Positions 25,701-35,900 of a DNA stretch of 64,000 nt are shown piece after piece. Position 1 is the first letter of the stretch. The number at the start of each line of letters is the position of its first letter. The stretch is from Antedon bifida (lineage: Eukaryota; Echinodermata; Crinoidea; Comatulida; Antedonidae): the NCBI GenBank assembly GCA_963402885.1, contig OY727097.1:28017401-28081400 (forward strand), read 5' to 3'. A program made the position numbers and the translations under genes. The notes beneath the pieces are model-generated. The model worked only from the letters and a program-made list of their open reading frames with translations, made no database searches and had not been told where the DNA came from.

Positions 25701-28433
25701 AAAGTTATTAGATGGCTAACACTAACTATGATTCGTTTTAACAACTCAAACTTATATCTATATTACTGTAATAACTCAATCCCATGGTGAGTATTGAATT
25801 GTAAGTCACTGACTCTCTTACCAGACAATATGAAAATTGGAAACTCTCTGACATAACTTGCAGTCCAAAAAGTCCTTATTTTTTTAACTTTTATGAAAAT
25901 ACATTGGGAATTACCAGACATCGGCCAGCCCAATTGTGAGGTTTGCTGTATATGGCAAGCCACTGAATTTGTTTATATGTGTATAAGTTCATTCAGTTAA
26001 CATTATTAACGTCAAAGGTCTATGGAATTTTCTGTGGCTTTCCTTGTATTTATAACTACAATAGTAATTCCTTAAGCCATTTTCTTATCAGCATTTTAAA
26101 CAATGATACTTCTGGCATTTTTCTTAGGAGTTTTTTTGTTTGTTTTAATAGATATTGATTTTGATTGATAAATTGATTTTCTTTTTTATCTAGGATTTCG
26201 TTGTTCAGGAGACAACTTTACTTCGATATTTTTTTGGATCTAAAGGGAGAGAAACTTTAGACTTTAATACTTTCTGTCAGTAAGTAATTAAATCATTCTT
26301 TATTATCACATAACAAACTCATACAAATTGAGGTATGCAACATTGGAGTATAGAGTTCTGCGGTGCTGACGTCACGAAGGTAGGTGGCGCTGCATGGTTA
26401 TATGAAACAAGAATTTTTTTAATGACCTGATTATTTTTTGTCATTCAGGTTTATGGATAATTTACAAACTGAAGTACTTGAGCTGGAAATATCCTTTTAT
26501 ATACTACAGTAGACATTTTTGTGGGCAAAGAACGATGATTTTAAAAATCCATATGGGTTTTTCATGATTTCATTTGTTTATTTATCTTTTGTTTGTTTTT
26601 ATTTGTTTATATATTTAGGAAAATTGCCAAGGATAACCATAAGCGAATTTATTCACTATCCTGCTTAAAGGTGGCAATCCCGTTCACAAGACAAACATAT
26701 ACACAAGATGTTCTACATAAATAAAATCTTATTACAAGTCTTTGGGAGTGGAGTTGTAATTTGTCATTAGAAAAATCCTGACACATGACAGGACTTGAAC
26801 CCAAGACCTTTGGATTGGTAGCCAAGCATCATTACCACCAAGCTACAACTCCACTTTTCATTCATTTTCATGAATTTTTATTTCTCTTAAGATATATGAT
26901 ATATTTCTATGATTATCTTTAACTGACAAAATACTTTATGGAGTTTTCTAAAGGGATGCCGACCATTTCAGAAGGAGATTTTGCACAGGTTCTGCTACGC
27001 TACACACAGATTGACGAAGACGAGAAGCAGAGCTACTTCGCCAGGGTTAAAGATAAGATTCGCCATGAAACGGTTAGCTATTAGTTCATGACTTGACATC
27101 ATCTGTTGTCATTTGATATGAATTCATATTTCTAATTTGGAATGTAATATAATTTACATGGAATGAACAGAAAAAAACAATGTTTTAGCTAATGTTATGA
27201 TTTATTACAGGGAATCTCCTTTGATGAGTTCAGAAATTTCTTTCAATTTTTGAATAATCTTGATGATTTTGAAATTGTTATGAAGATGTATACATTTGCT
27301 GATCAATCAATCTCACAAGGTATGTGCTGTCATTTAAATATAAAAGAGGATTACACTGTATATAAAGCTATAGACATATATGGGTGGGTGTCAAATGTTA
27401 ATGGTGGGTGAAAAAATAAGGCCTTTAGTTGTTCTACTGAGGGGTTCTATCGTATACATAATTTATGTATGGTATATTATTGATGTTTTTATCTTTTTAA
27501 TTATAATAGCGGAGTTTGAACGTGCTGTGCAGGTCACAACAGGTCACCAACTAGCACCTCATCTGGTTGATACAGTTTTTCAGATTTTCGACAAAGATGG
27601 TAAAGTAGAACTTATTCAGTAGTACAGGGTAGGACTTGACATCCTAGGTCATAGGTTGCATAACTTGACATCCCAGGTCATAGTTTGCATTACTTGATAT
27701 CCCAGGTCATATATTTCATTACTTGACATTCCAGGTCATAGGTTGCATAACTTGACATCCCAGGTCATATGTTTCATAACTTGACATCCCAGGTCATAGG
27801 TTGCATAACTTGACATCCCAGGTCATATGTTCCATTACTTGACATCCCAGGTCATAGATTTTATTATTTGACATTCCAGGTCATAGGTTGCATAACTTGA
27901 CATCCAGATCATATGTTTCATAAATGGAAAATTGAATTAATTCATTTCTGAATTTCTTTAGGTGATGGAAAGCTTAGTCAGAAGGAGTTTATTGGTGTCA
28001 TGAAGAATAGAATTCATCGAGGTTTCCGAGTATGTACTGTCTATTAAGATAAATACATTAAAATTTGAATAGGCCATTTTGTAGTTTTAATAATCTTATT
28101 CACATTTTTGAAAAAAAAAAATGATGATAATAAATACACAATTAAATTTAACCAAAAACCAATTGACTTTCGGACAATGGACTCCTGGCTGATTATTTTA
28201 AATTTAAATTAAATTAATACTACCATAATGTTATATAAACATGATGTATGACATAAATAAAAAGATAATAAAACAAAAATGATAAAAAAGAACAATTATT
28301 GCAAGGGGGGATAGGGATTTTTAATTTTTATTATTTTTTAATATATTCACTTTTGTAGGAACATCTGAAGAGTCCAGTTGGATGGTCTGGCTTTAAGGCA
28401 TGCGTAAAGCACGAAATTAAATATAGCGTGTAG
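4766..28433 (+). CDS. MICU3: Mitochondrial calcium uptake protein 3 (MICU3-like), N-terminus missing
   Basis: MICU proteins are EF-hand regulators of the mitochondrial calcium uniporter in the intermembrane space. Twelve coding exons join in phase: 4766-4892, 19528-19638, 21948-21995, 22243-22325, 22663-22710, 26194-26279, 26449-26488, 26935-27072, 27211-27319, 27510-27599, 27962-28029 and 28359-28433 (stop TAG). They give 340 residues. Family landmarks in order are FASCEYDGQIYMT, GIISYTEYLFLL, a first EF hand DRDGNQRVDKKE, FMDNLQTEVLELE, GISFDEFRNFFQFLNNL and a last EF hand DKDGDGKLSQKE followed by NRIHRGFR. Both EF loops keep the acidic residues at positions 1, 3, 5 and 12, except Ser at position 9 of the last. 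Similarity is closer to MICU3 than to MICU1 or MICU2, but paralogue assignment is by eye. The linker between exons 22663-22710 and 26194-26279 is shorter than in vertebrate MICU3, so an exon may have been missed in that 3.5-kb intron. The start codon was not found. Confidence 0.9.
7382..7745. mobile_element. Foldback MITE (AAGCTCTGTCTACACTATCAAAC family), copy 1, interrupted
   Basis: The left terminal inverted repeat TTAAGCTCTGTCTACACTAT starts at about 7382 and the inverted right end GATAGACAGAGCTT closes at about 7745. Internal blocks match the other copies (ATGATGTCATATCAC, CACTACCATATTTAG). The copy is interrupted by about 200 bp of foreign sequence at roughly 7438-7636. Six members of this family occur in the window. 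Confidence 0.85.
7438..7636 (-). mobile_element. Insertion nested inside the MITE, probably a retroelement 3' fragment
   Basis: The insert begins with an (ATACA)n run followed by AAATCTTTCTTTATTCTGG and interrupts the otherwise conserved MITE body. A short tandem repeat at one end is typical of 3' ends of some non-LTR retroelements, here in reverse orientation. No coding sequence supports the class, so the identity is inference. Confidence 0.4.
8942..9133. mobile_element. Foldback (MITE-like) element of about 190 bp
   Basis: The left arm CCCTTAATGCCAATTTACAT continues into GAGCGGTAATGGTAAGCGG. It is mirrored by the right arm, whose reverse complement reads CCCTAAAGGCCAATTTACAC and then AAGCGGTAGCGATAAGTGG. 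The arms are about 45 bp each. The centre (TCCGCTCAACCACCTGTCCGC) repeats the GCGG theme. No transposase is present, so it is non-autonomous. Confidence 0.75.
10874..11272 (+). repeat. Imperfect tandem duplication, about 190 bp per copy
   Basis: Copy 1 runs from about 10874 to 11063 and copy 2 from about 11082 to 11272. Both begin AAATTTGAGC and end GGAAATGTTGCTAAAACAA, and share long identical blocks such as TAGTGACAACTAAACAGTAG. Small indels separate them. Copy 1 follows an acceptor-like CAG (about 10668) and a short open frame that does not fit the MICU3 reading phase. Confidence 0.85.
12727..13040 (-). mobile_element. 3' end of a CR1/L2-like LINE, 5'-truncated, with ATT tail
   Basis: On the minus strand a 70-residue open frame (13019-12807) contains RSFAVAGPKIWNSLPSHIK and FKKHLKALYF. 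This is the C-terminal signature of CR1/L2-type non-LTR polyproteins. It is followed by a short 3' region and an (ATT)n tail at 12728-12752, as expected for this class. A stop lies just upstream in the same frame, so only a dead fragment remains. Confidence 0.85.
13740..14210 (+). repeat. Pyrimidine-rich degenerate tandem repeat
   Basis: The plus strand is almost entirely C/T and repeats a degenerate block of the type TTTTCTTCTCATTTCT followed by TTTCTCACTTTC at least five times, with A-rich spacers. Strong strand asymmetry over about 450 bp could allow unusual DNA structure. The open frame through it (13989-14216) is a composition artefact. Confidence 0.6.
15584..15679 (+). repeat. Perfect 48-bp direct tandem duplication
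   Basis: The two copies (15584-15631 and 15632-15679) begin CCCTGGGTAATATTTCAATA and end CCCCTCTGTGTTG, with no difference seen. It looks like a recent local duplication within the MICU3 intron. Confidence 0.85.
19088..19390 (+). mobile_element. tRNA-derived SINE
   Basis: An A-box-like GTGGTGCTGTGTGTTGG (from about 19099) and a B box AGGTTCGAATCC (about 19141) form a tRNA-like head. A body with CCTTAGGCAAGATACTTTAC and TCCACCCAGGTGTATAAATG follows, a core seen in many animal SINEs. The tail has TATGCGCTTTATAAGAA and a short ATT-rich end. No intact acceptor stem was found, so this is not a functional tRNA gene. Confidence 0.8.
19839..20004. mobile_element. Foldback MITE (AAGCTCTGTCTACACTATCAAAC family), copy 2
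   Basis: The ends are TTTAAGCTCTTTCTACACTA and the inverse TAGTGTAGACAGAGCTTTA. The body has the family block TATGGTAGTGATATGACATC. A TTA-type target duplication is plausible. It lies in the MICU3 intron after exon 19528-19638. Confidence 0.88.
20589..20603 (+). other. MICU3: Candidate 15-nt in-frame microexon of MICU3
   Basis: The 15 nt CGGACATGATTAGTG are preceded by a pyrimidine tract ending TTTTTTGTGTAATAG and followed by a consensus donor GTAAGTG. Between exons 19528-19638 and 21948-21995, both in phase 1, inclusion would insert ADMIS before GIISY without shifting the frame. Vertebrate MICU1 has an alternative isoform with a microexon-encoded tetrapeptide, so the idea has precedent in the family. 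No transcript data are available here. Confidence 0.5.
22375..22510 (+). mobile_element. Degenerate tRNA-like SINE fragment
   Basis: The A-box-like CGGCCAAGTGGTTAGTGCAT at 22433-22452 is close to the Pol III A-box consensus. A weak B-box-like GGTTACTCC follows at about 22467. It abuts the left end of a foldback MITE. The boundaries are uncertain. Confidence 0.4.
22511..22612. mobile_element. Foldback MITE (AAGCTCTGTCTACACTATCAAAC family), copy 3, short
   Basis: The ends are AAAGCTCGTCAACATTATCA and the inverse TTGATAGTGTAAACAAAGCTT. Internal GTGATGTGCCCATATATGGACATGATG matches the family but part of the body is deleted. It lies in the 337-bp intron between MICU3 exons 22243-22325 and 22663-22710. 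Confidence 0.8.
23152..23247. mobile_element. Short foldback element of about 95 bp
   Basis: The left end TACAGTAGAGCCCCTCAA is mirrored by the right end AAGGGGTTCTACTGTA. A related single arm (TTCTACTGAGGGGTTCTATC) sits at about 27430-27450, suggesting a dispersed family. No coding capacity. Confidence 0.65.
24399..24745 (+). repeat. Tandem repeat of about 128 bp, 2 to 3 diverged copies
   Basis: Copies starting at about 24484 and 24612 both read AGTTTGCAGAA, then ACTAG, AGTTTGCAAAC, TCTGTTTG and CAAGAAAA in the same order. A partial copy precedes them at about 24415, and scattered matches recur at about 24950-25020. The recurring TCTACACTAGCAAA motif may be an element end. Confidence 0.6.
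26489..26934 (+). other. MICU3: U12-type AT-AC intron in MICU3
   Basis: The exon ending ...LELE stops at 26488, and the intron begins ATATCCTTTT, an exact match to the minor-spliceosome AT-AC donor consensus. It ends ...CAAAATAC at 26934. A branch-site-like TATCTTTAAC lies about 12 nt before the 3' end, the usual U12 spacing. Splicing here gives ...VLELE|FMEFSKGM in phase 0, which matches MICU3 proteins. No GT-AG alternative restores that sequence. Confidence 0.88.
26747..26855 (-). mobile_element. tRNA-like foldback element inside the U12 intron
   Basis: On the minus strand it begins AGTGGAGTTGTAGCTTGGTG (A-box-like) and carries GGGTTCAAGTCC (B-box-like). It ends in the inverse of its start, TACAACTCCACT. 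The extra 3' part (TCAGGATTTTTCTAATGACA) makes it longer than a tRNA, so I read it as a tRNA-derived foldback or SINE rather than a functional tRNA. Confidence 0.6.
27630..27925 (+). repeat. 30-bp minisatellite, about 10 copies
   Basis: The unit is roughly ACTTGACATCCCAGGTCATA followed by GGTTGCATA or TGTTTCATA, repeated from about 27633 to 27920 with small changes. It fills most of the 362-bp intron between the two halves of the last MICU3 EF hand (exons 27510-27599 and 27962-28029). Confidence 0.9.
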
Positions 28434-29972
28434 GCGAGCATAACATTAGTAGACGATATAGTGTTCAAGAGGACGCTTACCAACAATGACTTTGGCACAA
28501 CGAATCTGTACTTTAACAATATTGAAACATATATATCAATGTAGACTTGCCCCAAGTCTGTAGTTATTGTCTGCAAAAATGTAAGATCAGGTATTATACG
28601 TATGAAACGCCATATGTGCCGAAATATTTACCTTATTTATCTTTTTAAAAAACTAATTTCGGTCTAGAACCTATTAGTATCAATGCAGATTTTAATATAT
28701 CCAAAGGCACATAGTGAAGAAATGTCGATGCTGTGGGTTATCAGTGGCTGGATCTCAATGGAGATGCAAATAAGTAGTAAAAGTAAAGTAAGAAAGAAAG
28801 TAATGTCAAGCATACGTGTCAAACACTATTCATTCGTCAAAGCTAATTATAATATTATAATATATATACTGTATATAGTCTCCTGCTAAAGGTGCAATTT
28901 CTACCAATTGTTTTAGATAATTATATAAAAAAAATTCTAGATACAGTAATGCATAAATTTGTCATTCAGGGTGTACCTTTTGTACACTTTTTTTTGTAAA
29001 GGTGGAAAATGTGTTGGTGACCAATTTTCCCAAATGAACAACGGCGTAATGCCACAATAGAAAAATTCCCGGCAGGCCCATTGTTTACTACAGGTGCTGA
29101 TTTTTGTAAATAATCTCTAATACTGTACTTGAAAGCATTTTAAACAAATATAGCGGCCGCCATGGTTCGGTTATCCTTTTATAAATGCGTCAAGGTACTC
29201 ATCAACCACTTTCTGTGCAATTCGAAAAAAAGACACCACCGAATTCATGTGTGTGTGCTCGCAACATTGATCTAATTTGCATATCTAATTTACATACTAC
29301 TATTATATACATATGGTAATCTGTATATATAGAGGGCTCAATCTCTTAGAAATTCTATTAATATACCCAGGGAAGAGTGAAATTCACCTGATATAGCAAT
29401 GTTCAGTATAGATTTTATTTGTTTCAATCAATGAGCTTATATAGATTAGCTAGAGGGCAGGCTCCAATGTTATCGCACAGAGCCATTATATTATTTTTGA
29501 TTTTATATAACTGCACGGTACTTTAACAAAAATATGTTCTGATTAATTTGTTCTTTTAAATATTTTTATAATCTATACTGGTTTCAATAAGTTCTATGAA
29601 AATGATTGAACTAGACACGTACTGGAGAATATTTTATTTAATATCTTTTAACTTAATAATTTTTATTACTACTACTACTATATGAATTTATACTAAATTT
29701 ATGAATATGTTAATTGTAAAGAGAGAGTTTTAGCAGTATAGTTAGAAGAAACAAATGTTTAAACAATATGATTGTAATCATTTGCACTGAGATAGGCATC
29801 TTGGAAACCACTTTCCACTTTGCTTGAGCAATCATTAAATTATTGATATTTCGCCTATGATTGTGACGACATGAATCAGGCATGTTTTCAATATGGTAAG
29901 TAAAGTCCACTTACTTATTTCAAAAACTATCTGCTTAATATACTACGTGGTTATGAATTAACAGGCTACTTT
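28434..29972. other. MICU3 3' region and spacer before the satellite
   Basis: The MICU3 stop is at 28431-28433, so the first few hundred bases are presumably its 3' untranslated region. No further gene, clear repeat or RNA was recognised. The small open frames at 28331-28889 lack family resemblance. Confidence 0.5.
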
Positions 29973-32900
29973 ATAGTACAGGGATTTAAAAAAAAAATAG
30001 CCAAATTTCGACCATTTTATTTTCGATAAAACTGGTTACTATAGCATAATTAACATGCGCAGAACCCATTATTCGACTCTGCGCATGTTTATTATGCTAT
30101 GGTAAGCAGTTATGTCAAAAAATAAAAAGGTCGAAAATTGGCCATTTTTCGAAAATTTCCCTGTACTATAGTACAGGGATTTTTCCAAAAAATAGCCAAA
30201 TTTCGACCATTTTATTTTCGATAAAACTGGTTACTATAGCATAATTAACATGCGCAGAACCAATTATTTTACTCTGCGCATGTTTATTATGCTATAGCAA
30301 GCAGTTATGTCAAAAAATAAAAAGGTCAAAAATTGGCCATTTTTCGAAAATTTCCCTGTACTATAGTACAGGGATTTTTCCAAAAAATAGCCAAATTTCG
30401 ACCATTTTATTTTCGATAAAACTGGTTACTATAGCATAATTAACATGCGCAGAACCAATTATTCAACTCTGCGCAAGTTTATTATGCTATAGGAACCAGT
30501 TGTGTCAAAAAATAAAAAGGTCGAAAATTGGCCATTTTTCGAAAATTTCCCTGTACTATAGTACAGGGATTTTTCCAAAAAATAGCCAAATTTCGACCAT
30601 TTTATTTTCGATAAAACTGGTTACTATAGCATAATTAACATGCGCAGAATCAATTATTTTACTCTGCGCATGTTTATTATGCTATGGCAAGCAGTTATGT
30701 CAAAAAATAAAAAGGTCAAAAATTGGCAATTTTTCGAAAATTTCCCTGTACTATAGTACAGGGATTTTTCCAAAAATTAACCAAATTTCGACAATTTTAT
30801 TTTCGATAAAACTGGTTACTATAGCATAATTAACATGCGCAGAACTAATTATTCGACTCTGCGCATGTTTATTATGCTATGGTAAGCAGTTATGTCAAAA
30901 AGTAAAAAGGTCGAAAATTGGCCATTTTTCGAAAATTTCCCTGTACTATAGTACAGGGATTTTTCCAAAAATAGCCAAATTTTGACCATTTTATTTTCAA
31001 TAAAACTGGTTACTATAGCATAATTAACATGCGCAGAACCAATTATTCGACTCTGCGGATGTTTATTATGCTATTGGTAAGCAGTTATGTCAAAAAATAA
31101 AAAGGTCGAAAATTGGCCATTTTTCGAAAATTTCCCTGTACTATAGTACAGGGATTTTTAAAAAAAATAGCCAAATTTCAACCATTTTATTTTCGATAAA
31201 ACTGGTTACTATAGCATAATTAACATGCGCAGAACCAATTATTTTACTCTGCGCATGTTTATTATGCTATGGCAAGCAGTTATGTCAAAAAATAAAAAGG
31301 TCAAAAATTGGCCATTTTTCGAAAATTTCCCTGTACTATAGTACAGGGATTTTTCCAAAAATTAACCAAATTTCGACAATTTTATTTTCGATAAAACTGG
31401 TTACTATAGCATAATTAACATGCGCAGAACTAATTATTCGACTCTGCGCATGTTTATTATGCTATGGTAAGCAGTTATGTCAAAAAGTAAAAAGGTCGAA
31501 AATTGGCCATTTTTCGAAAATTTCCCTGTACTATAGTACAGGGATTTTTCCAAAAAATAGCCAAATTTCGACCATTTTATTTTCGATAAAACTGGTTACT
31601 ATAGCATAATTAACATGCGCAGAACCAATTATTTTACTCTGCGCATGTTTATTATGCTATAGCAAGCAGTTATGTCAAAAAATAAAAAGGTCAAAAATTG
31701 GCCATTTTTCGAAAATTTCCCTGTACTATAGTACAGGAATTTTTCCAAAAAATAGCCAAATTTCGACCATTTTATTTTCGATAAAACTGGTTACTATAGC
31801 ATAATTAACATGCGCAGAACCAATTATTTTACTCTGGGCATGTTTATTATGCTATAGCAAGCAGTTATGTCAAAAAATAAAAAGGTCAAAAATTGGCCAT
31901 TTTTCGAAAATTTCCCTGTACTATAGTACAGGGATTTTTCCAAAAAATAGCCAAATTTCGACCATTTTATTTTCGATAAAACTGGTTACTATAGCATAAT
32001 TAACATGCGCAGAACCAATTATTCAACTCTGCGCAAGTTTATTATGCTATAGGAACCAGTTGTGTCAAAAAATAAAAAGGTCGAAAATTGGCCATTTTTC
32101 GAAAATTTCCCTGTACTATAGTACAGGGATTTTTCCAAAAATTAACCAAATTTCGACAATTTTATTTTCGATAAAACTGGTTACTATAGCATAATTAACA
32201 TGCGCAGAACTAATTATTCGACTCTGCGCATGTTTATTATGCTATGGTAAGCAGTTATGTCAAAAAGTAAAAAGGTCGAAAATTGGCCATTTTTCGAAAA
32301 TTTCCCTGTACTATAGTACAGGGATTTTTCCAAAAATAGCCAAATTCCGACCATTTTATTTTCGATAAAACTGGTTACTATAGCATAATTAACATGCGCA
32401 GAACCAATTATTCGACTCTGCGCATGTTTATTATGCTATAGGAACCAGTTGTGTCAAAAAATAAAAAGGTCGAAAATTGGCCATTTTTCGAAAATTTCCC
32501 TGTACTATAGTACAGGGATTTTTCCAAAAATAGCCAAATTCCGACCATTTTATTTTCGATAAAACTGGTTACTATAGCATAATTAACATGCGCAGAACCA
32601 ATTATTCAACTCTGCGGATGTTTATTATGCTATGGTAAGCAGTTATGTCAAAAAATAAAAAGGTCGAAAATTGGTCATTTTTCGAAAATTTCCCTGTACT
32701 ATAGTACAGGGATTTTTCCAAAAAATAGCCAAATTTCGACCATTTTATTTTCGATAAAACTGGTTACTATAGCATAATTAACATGCGCAGAACCAATTAT
32801 TTTACTCTGCGCATGTTTATTATGCTATAGCAAGCAGTTATGTCAAAAAATAAAAAGGTCAAAAATTGGCCATTTTTCGAAAATTTCCCTGTACTATAGT

Positions 32901-35900
32901 ACAGGGATTTTTCCAAAAATAGCCAAATTTCGACCATTTTATTTTCGATAAAACTGGTTACTATAGCATAATTAACATGCGCAGAACCAATTATTCAACT
33001 CTGCGCAAGTTTATTATGCTATTGGTAAGCAGTTATGTCAAAAAATAAAAAGGTCGAAAATTGGCCATTTTTCGAAAATTTCCCTGTACTATAGTACAGG
33101 GATTTTTAAAAAAAATAGCCAAATTTCAACCATTTTATTTTCGATAAAACTGGTTACTATAGCATAATTAACATGCGCAGAACCAATTATTTTACTCTGC
33201 GCATGTTTATTATGCTATGGCAAGCAGTTATGTCAAAAAATAAAAAGGTCAAAAATTGGCCATTTTTCGAAAATTTCCCTGTACTATAGTACAGGGATTT
33301 TTCCAAAAAATAACCAAATTTCGACAATTTTATTTTCGATAAAACTGGTTACTATAGCATAATTAACATGCGCAGAATCAATTATTTTACTCTGCGCATG
33401 TTTATTATGCTATGGCAAGCAGTTATGTCAAAAAATAAAAAGGTCAAAAATTGGCCATTTTTCGAAAATTTCCCTGTACTATAGTACAGGGATTTTTCCA
33501 AAAATTAACCAAATTTCGACAATTTTATTTTCGATAAAACTGGTTACTATAGCATAATTAACATGCGCAGAACTAATTATTCGACTCTGCGCATGCTTAT
33601 TATGCTATGGTAAGCAGTTATGTCAAAAAGTAAAAAGGTCGAAAATTGGCCATTTTTCGAAAATTTCCCTGTACTATAGTACAGGGATTTTTCCAAAAAA
33701 TAGCCAAATTTCGACCATTTTATTTTCGATAAAACTGGTTACTATAGCATAATTAACATGCGCAGAACCAATTATTTTACTCTGCGCATGTTTATTATGC
33801 TATAGCAAGCAGTTATGTCAAAAAATAAAAAGGTCAAAAATTGGCCATTTTTCGAAAATTTCCCTGTACTATAGTACAGGAATTTTTCCAAAAAATAGCC
33901 AAATTTCGACCATTTTATTTTCGATAAAACTGGTTACTATAGCATAATTAACATGCGCAGAACCAATTATTTTACTCTGGGCATGTTTATTATGCTATAG
34001 CAAGCAGTTATGTCAAAAAATAAAAAGGTCAAAAATTGGCCATTTTTCGAAAATTTCCCTGTACTATAGTACAGGGATTTTTCCAAAAAATAGCCAAATT
34101 TCGACCATTTTATTTTCGATAAAACTGGTTACTATAGCATAATTAACATGCGCAGAACCAATTATTCAACTCTGCGCAAGTTTATTATGCTATAGGAACC
34201 AGTTGTGTCAAAAAATAAAAAGGTCGAAAATTGGCCATTTTTCGAAAATTTCCCTGTACTATAGTACAGGGATTTTTCCAAAAAATAGCCAAATTTAGAC
34301 CATTTTATTTTCGATAAAACTGGTTACTATAGCATAATTAACATGCGCAGAATCAATTATTTTACTCTGCGCATGTTTATTATGCTATGGCAAGCAGTTA
34401 TGTCAAAAAATAAAAAGGTCAAAAATTGGCCATTTTTCGAAAATTTCCCTGTACTATAGTACAGGGATTTTTCCAAAAATTAACCAAATTTCGACAATTT
34501 TATTTTCGATAAAACTGGTTACTATAGCATAATTAACATGCGCAGAACTAATTATTCGACTCTGCGCATGTTTATTATGCTATGGTAAGCAGTTATGTCA
34601 AAAAGTAAAAAGGTCGAAAATTGGCCATTTTTCGAAAATTTCCCTGTACTATAGTACAGGGATTTTTCCAAAAATAGCCAAATTCCGACCATTTTATTTT
34701 CGATAAAACTGGTTACTATAGCATAATTAACATGCGCAGAACCAATTATTCGACTCTGCGCATGTTTATTATGCTATAGGAACCAGTTGTGTCAAAAAAT
34801 AAAAAGGTCGAAAATTGGCCATTTTTCGAAAATTTCCCTGTACTATAGTACAGGGATTTTTCCAAAAATAGCCAAATTCCGACCATTTTATTTTCGATAA
34901 AACTGGTTACTATAGCATAATTAACATGCGCAGAACCAATTATTCAACTCTGCGGATGTTTATTATGCTATGGTAAGCAGTTATGTCAAAAAATAAAAAG
35001 GTCGAAAATTGGTCATTTTTCGAAAATTTCCCTGTACTATAGTACAGGGATTTTTCCAAAAAATAGCCAAATTTCGACCATTTTATTTTCGATAAAACTG
35101 GTTACTATAGCATAATTAACATGCGCAGAACCAATTATTTTACTCTGCGCATGTTTATTATGCTATAGCAAGCAGTTATGTCAAAAAATAAAAAGGTCAA
35201 AAATTGGCCATTTTTCGAAAATTTCCCTGTACTATAGTACAGGGATTTTTCCAAAAAATAGCCAAATTTCGACCATTTTATTTTCGATAAAACTGGTTAC
35301 TATAGCATAATTAACATGCGCAGAACCAATTATTCAACTCTGCGCAAGTTTATTATGCTATAGGAACCAGTTGTGTCAAAAAATAAAAAGGTCGAAAATT
35401 GGCCATTTTTCGAAAATTTCCCTGTACTATAGTACAGGGATTTTTCCAAAAAATAGCCAAATTTCGACCATTTTATTTTCGATAAAACTGGTTACTATAG
35501 CATAATTAACATGCGCAGAATCAATTATTTTACTCTGCGCATGTTTATTATGCTATGGCAAGCAGTTATGTCAAAAAATAAAAAGGTCAAAAATTGGCCA
35601 TTTTTCGAAAATTTCCCTGTACTATAGTACAGGGATTTTTCCAAAAATTAACCAAATTTCGACAATTTTATTTTCGATAAAACTGGTTACTATAGCATAA
35701 TTAACATGCGCAGAACTAATTATTCGACTCTGCGCATGTTTATTATGCTATGGTAAGCAGTTATGTCAAAAAGTAAAAAGGTCGAAAATTGGCCATTTTT
35801 CGAAAATTTCCCTGTACTATAGTACAGGGATTTTTCCAAAAATAGCCAAATTCCGACCATTTTATTTTCGATAAAACTGGTTACTATAGCATAATTAACA

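Noticed and set aside
26747..26855. A functional tRNA gene on the minus strand
   Set aside because: A and B boxes are present, but the body is too long and the anticodon and T arms do not fold properly; a tRNA-derived foldback explains it better.
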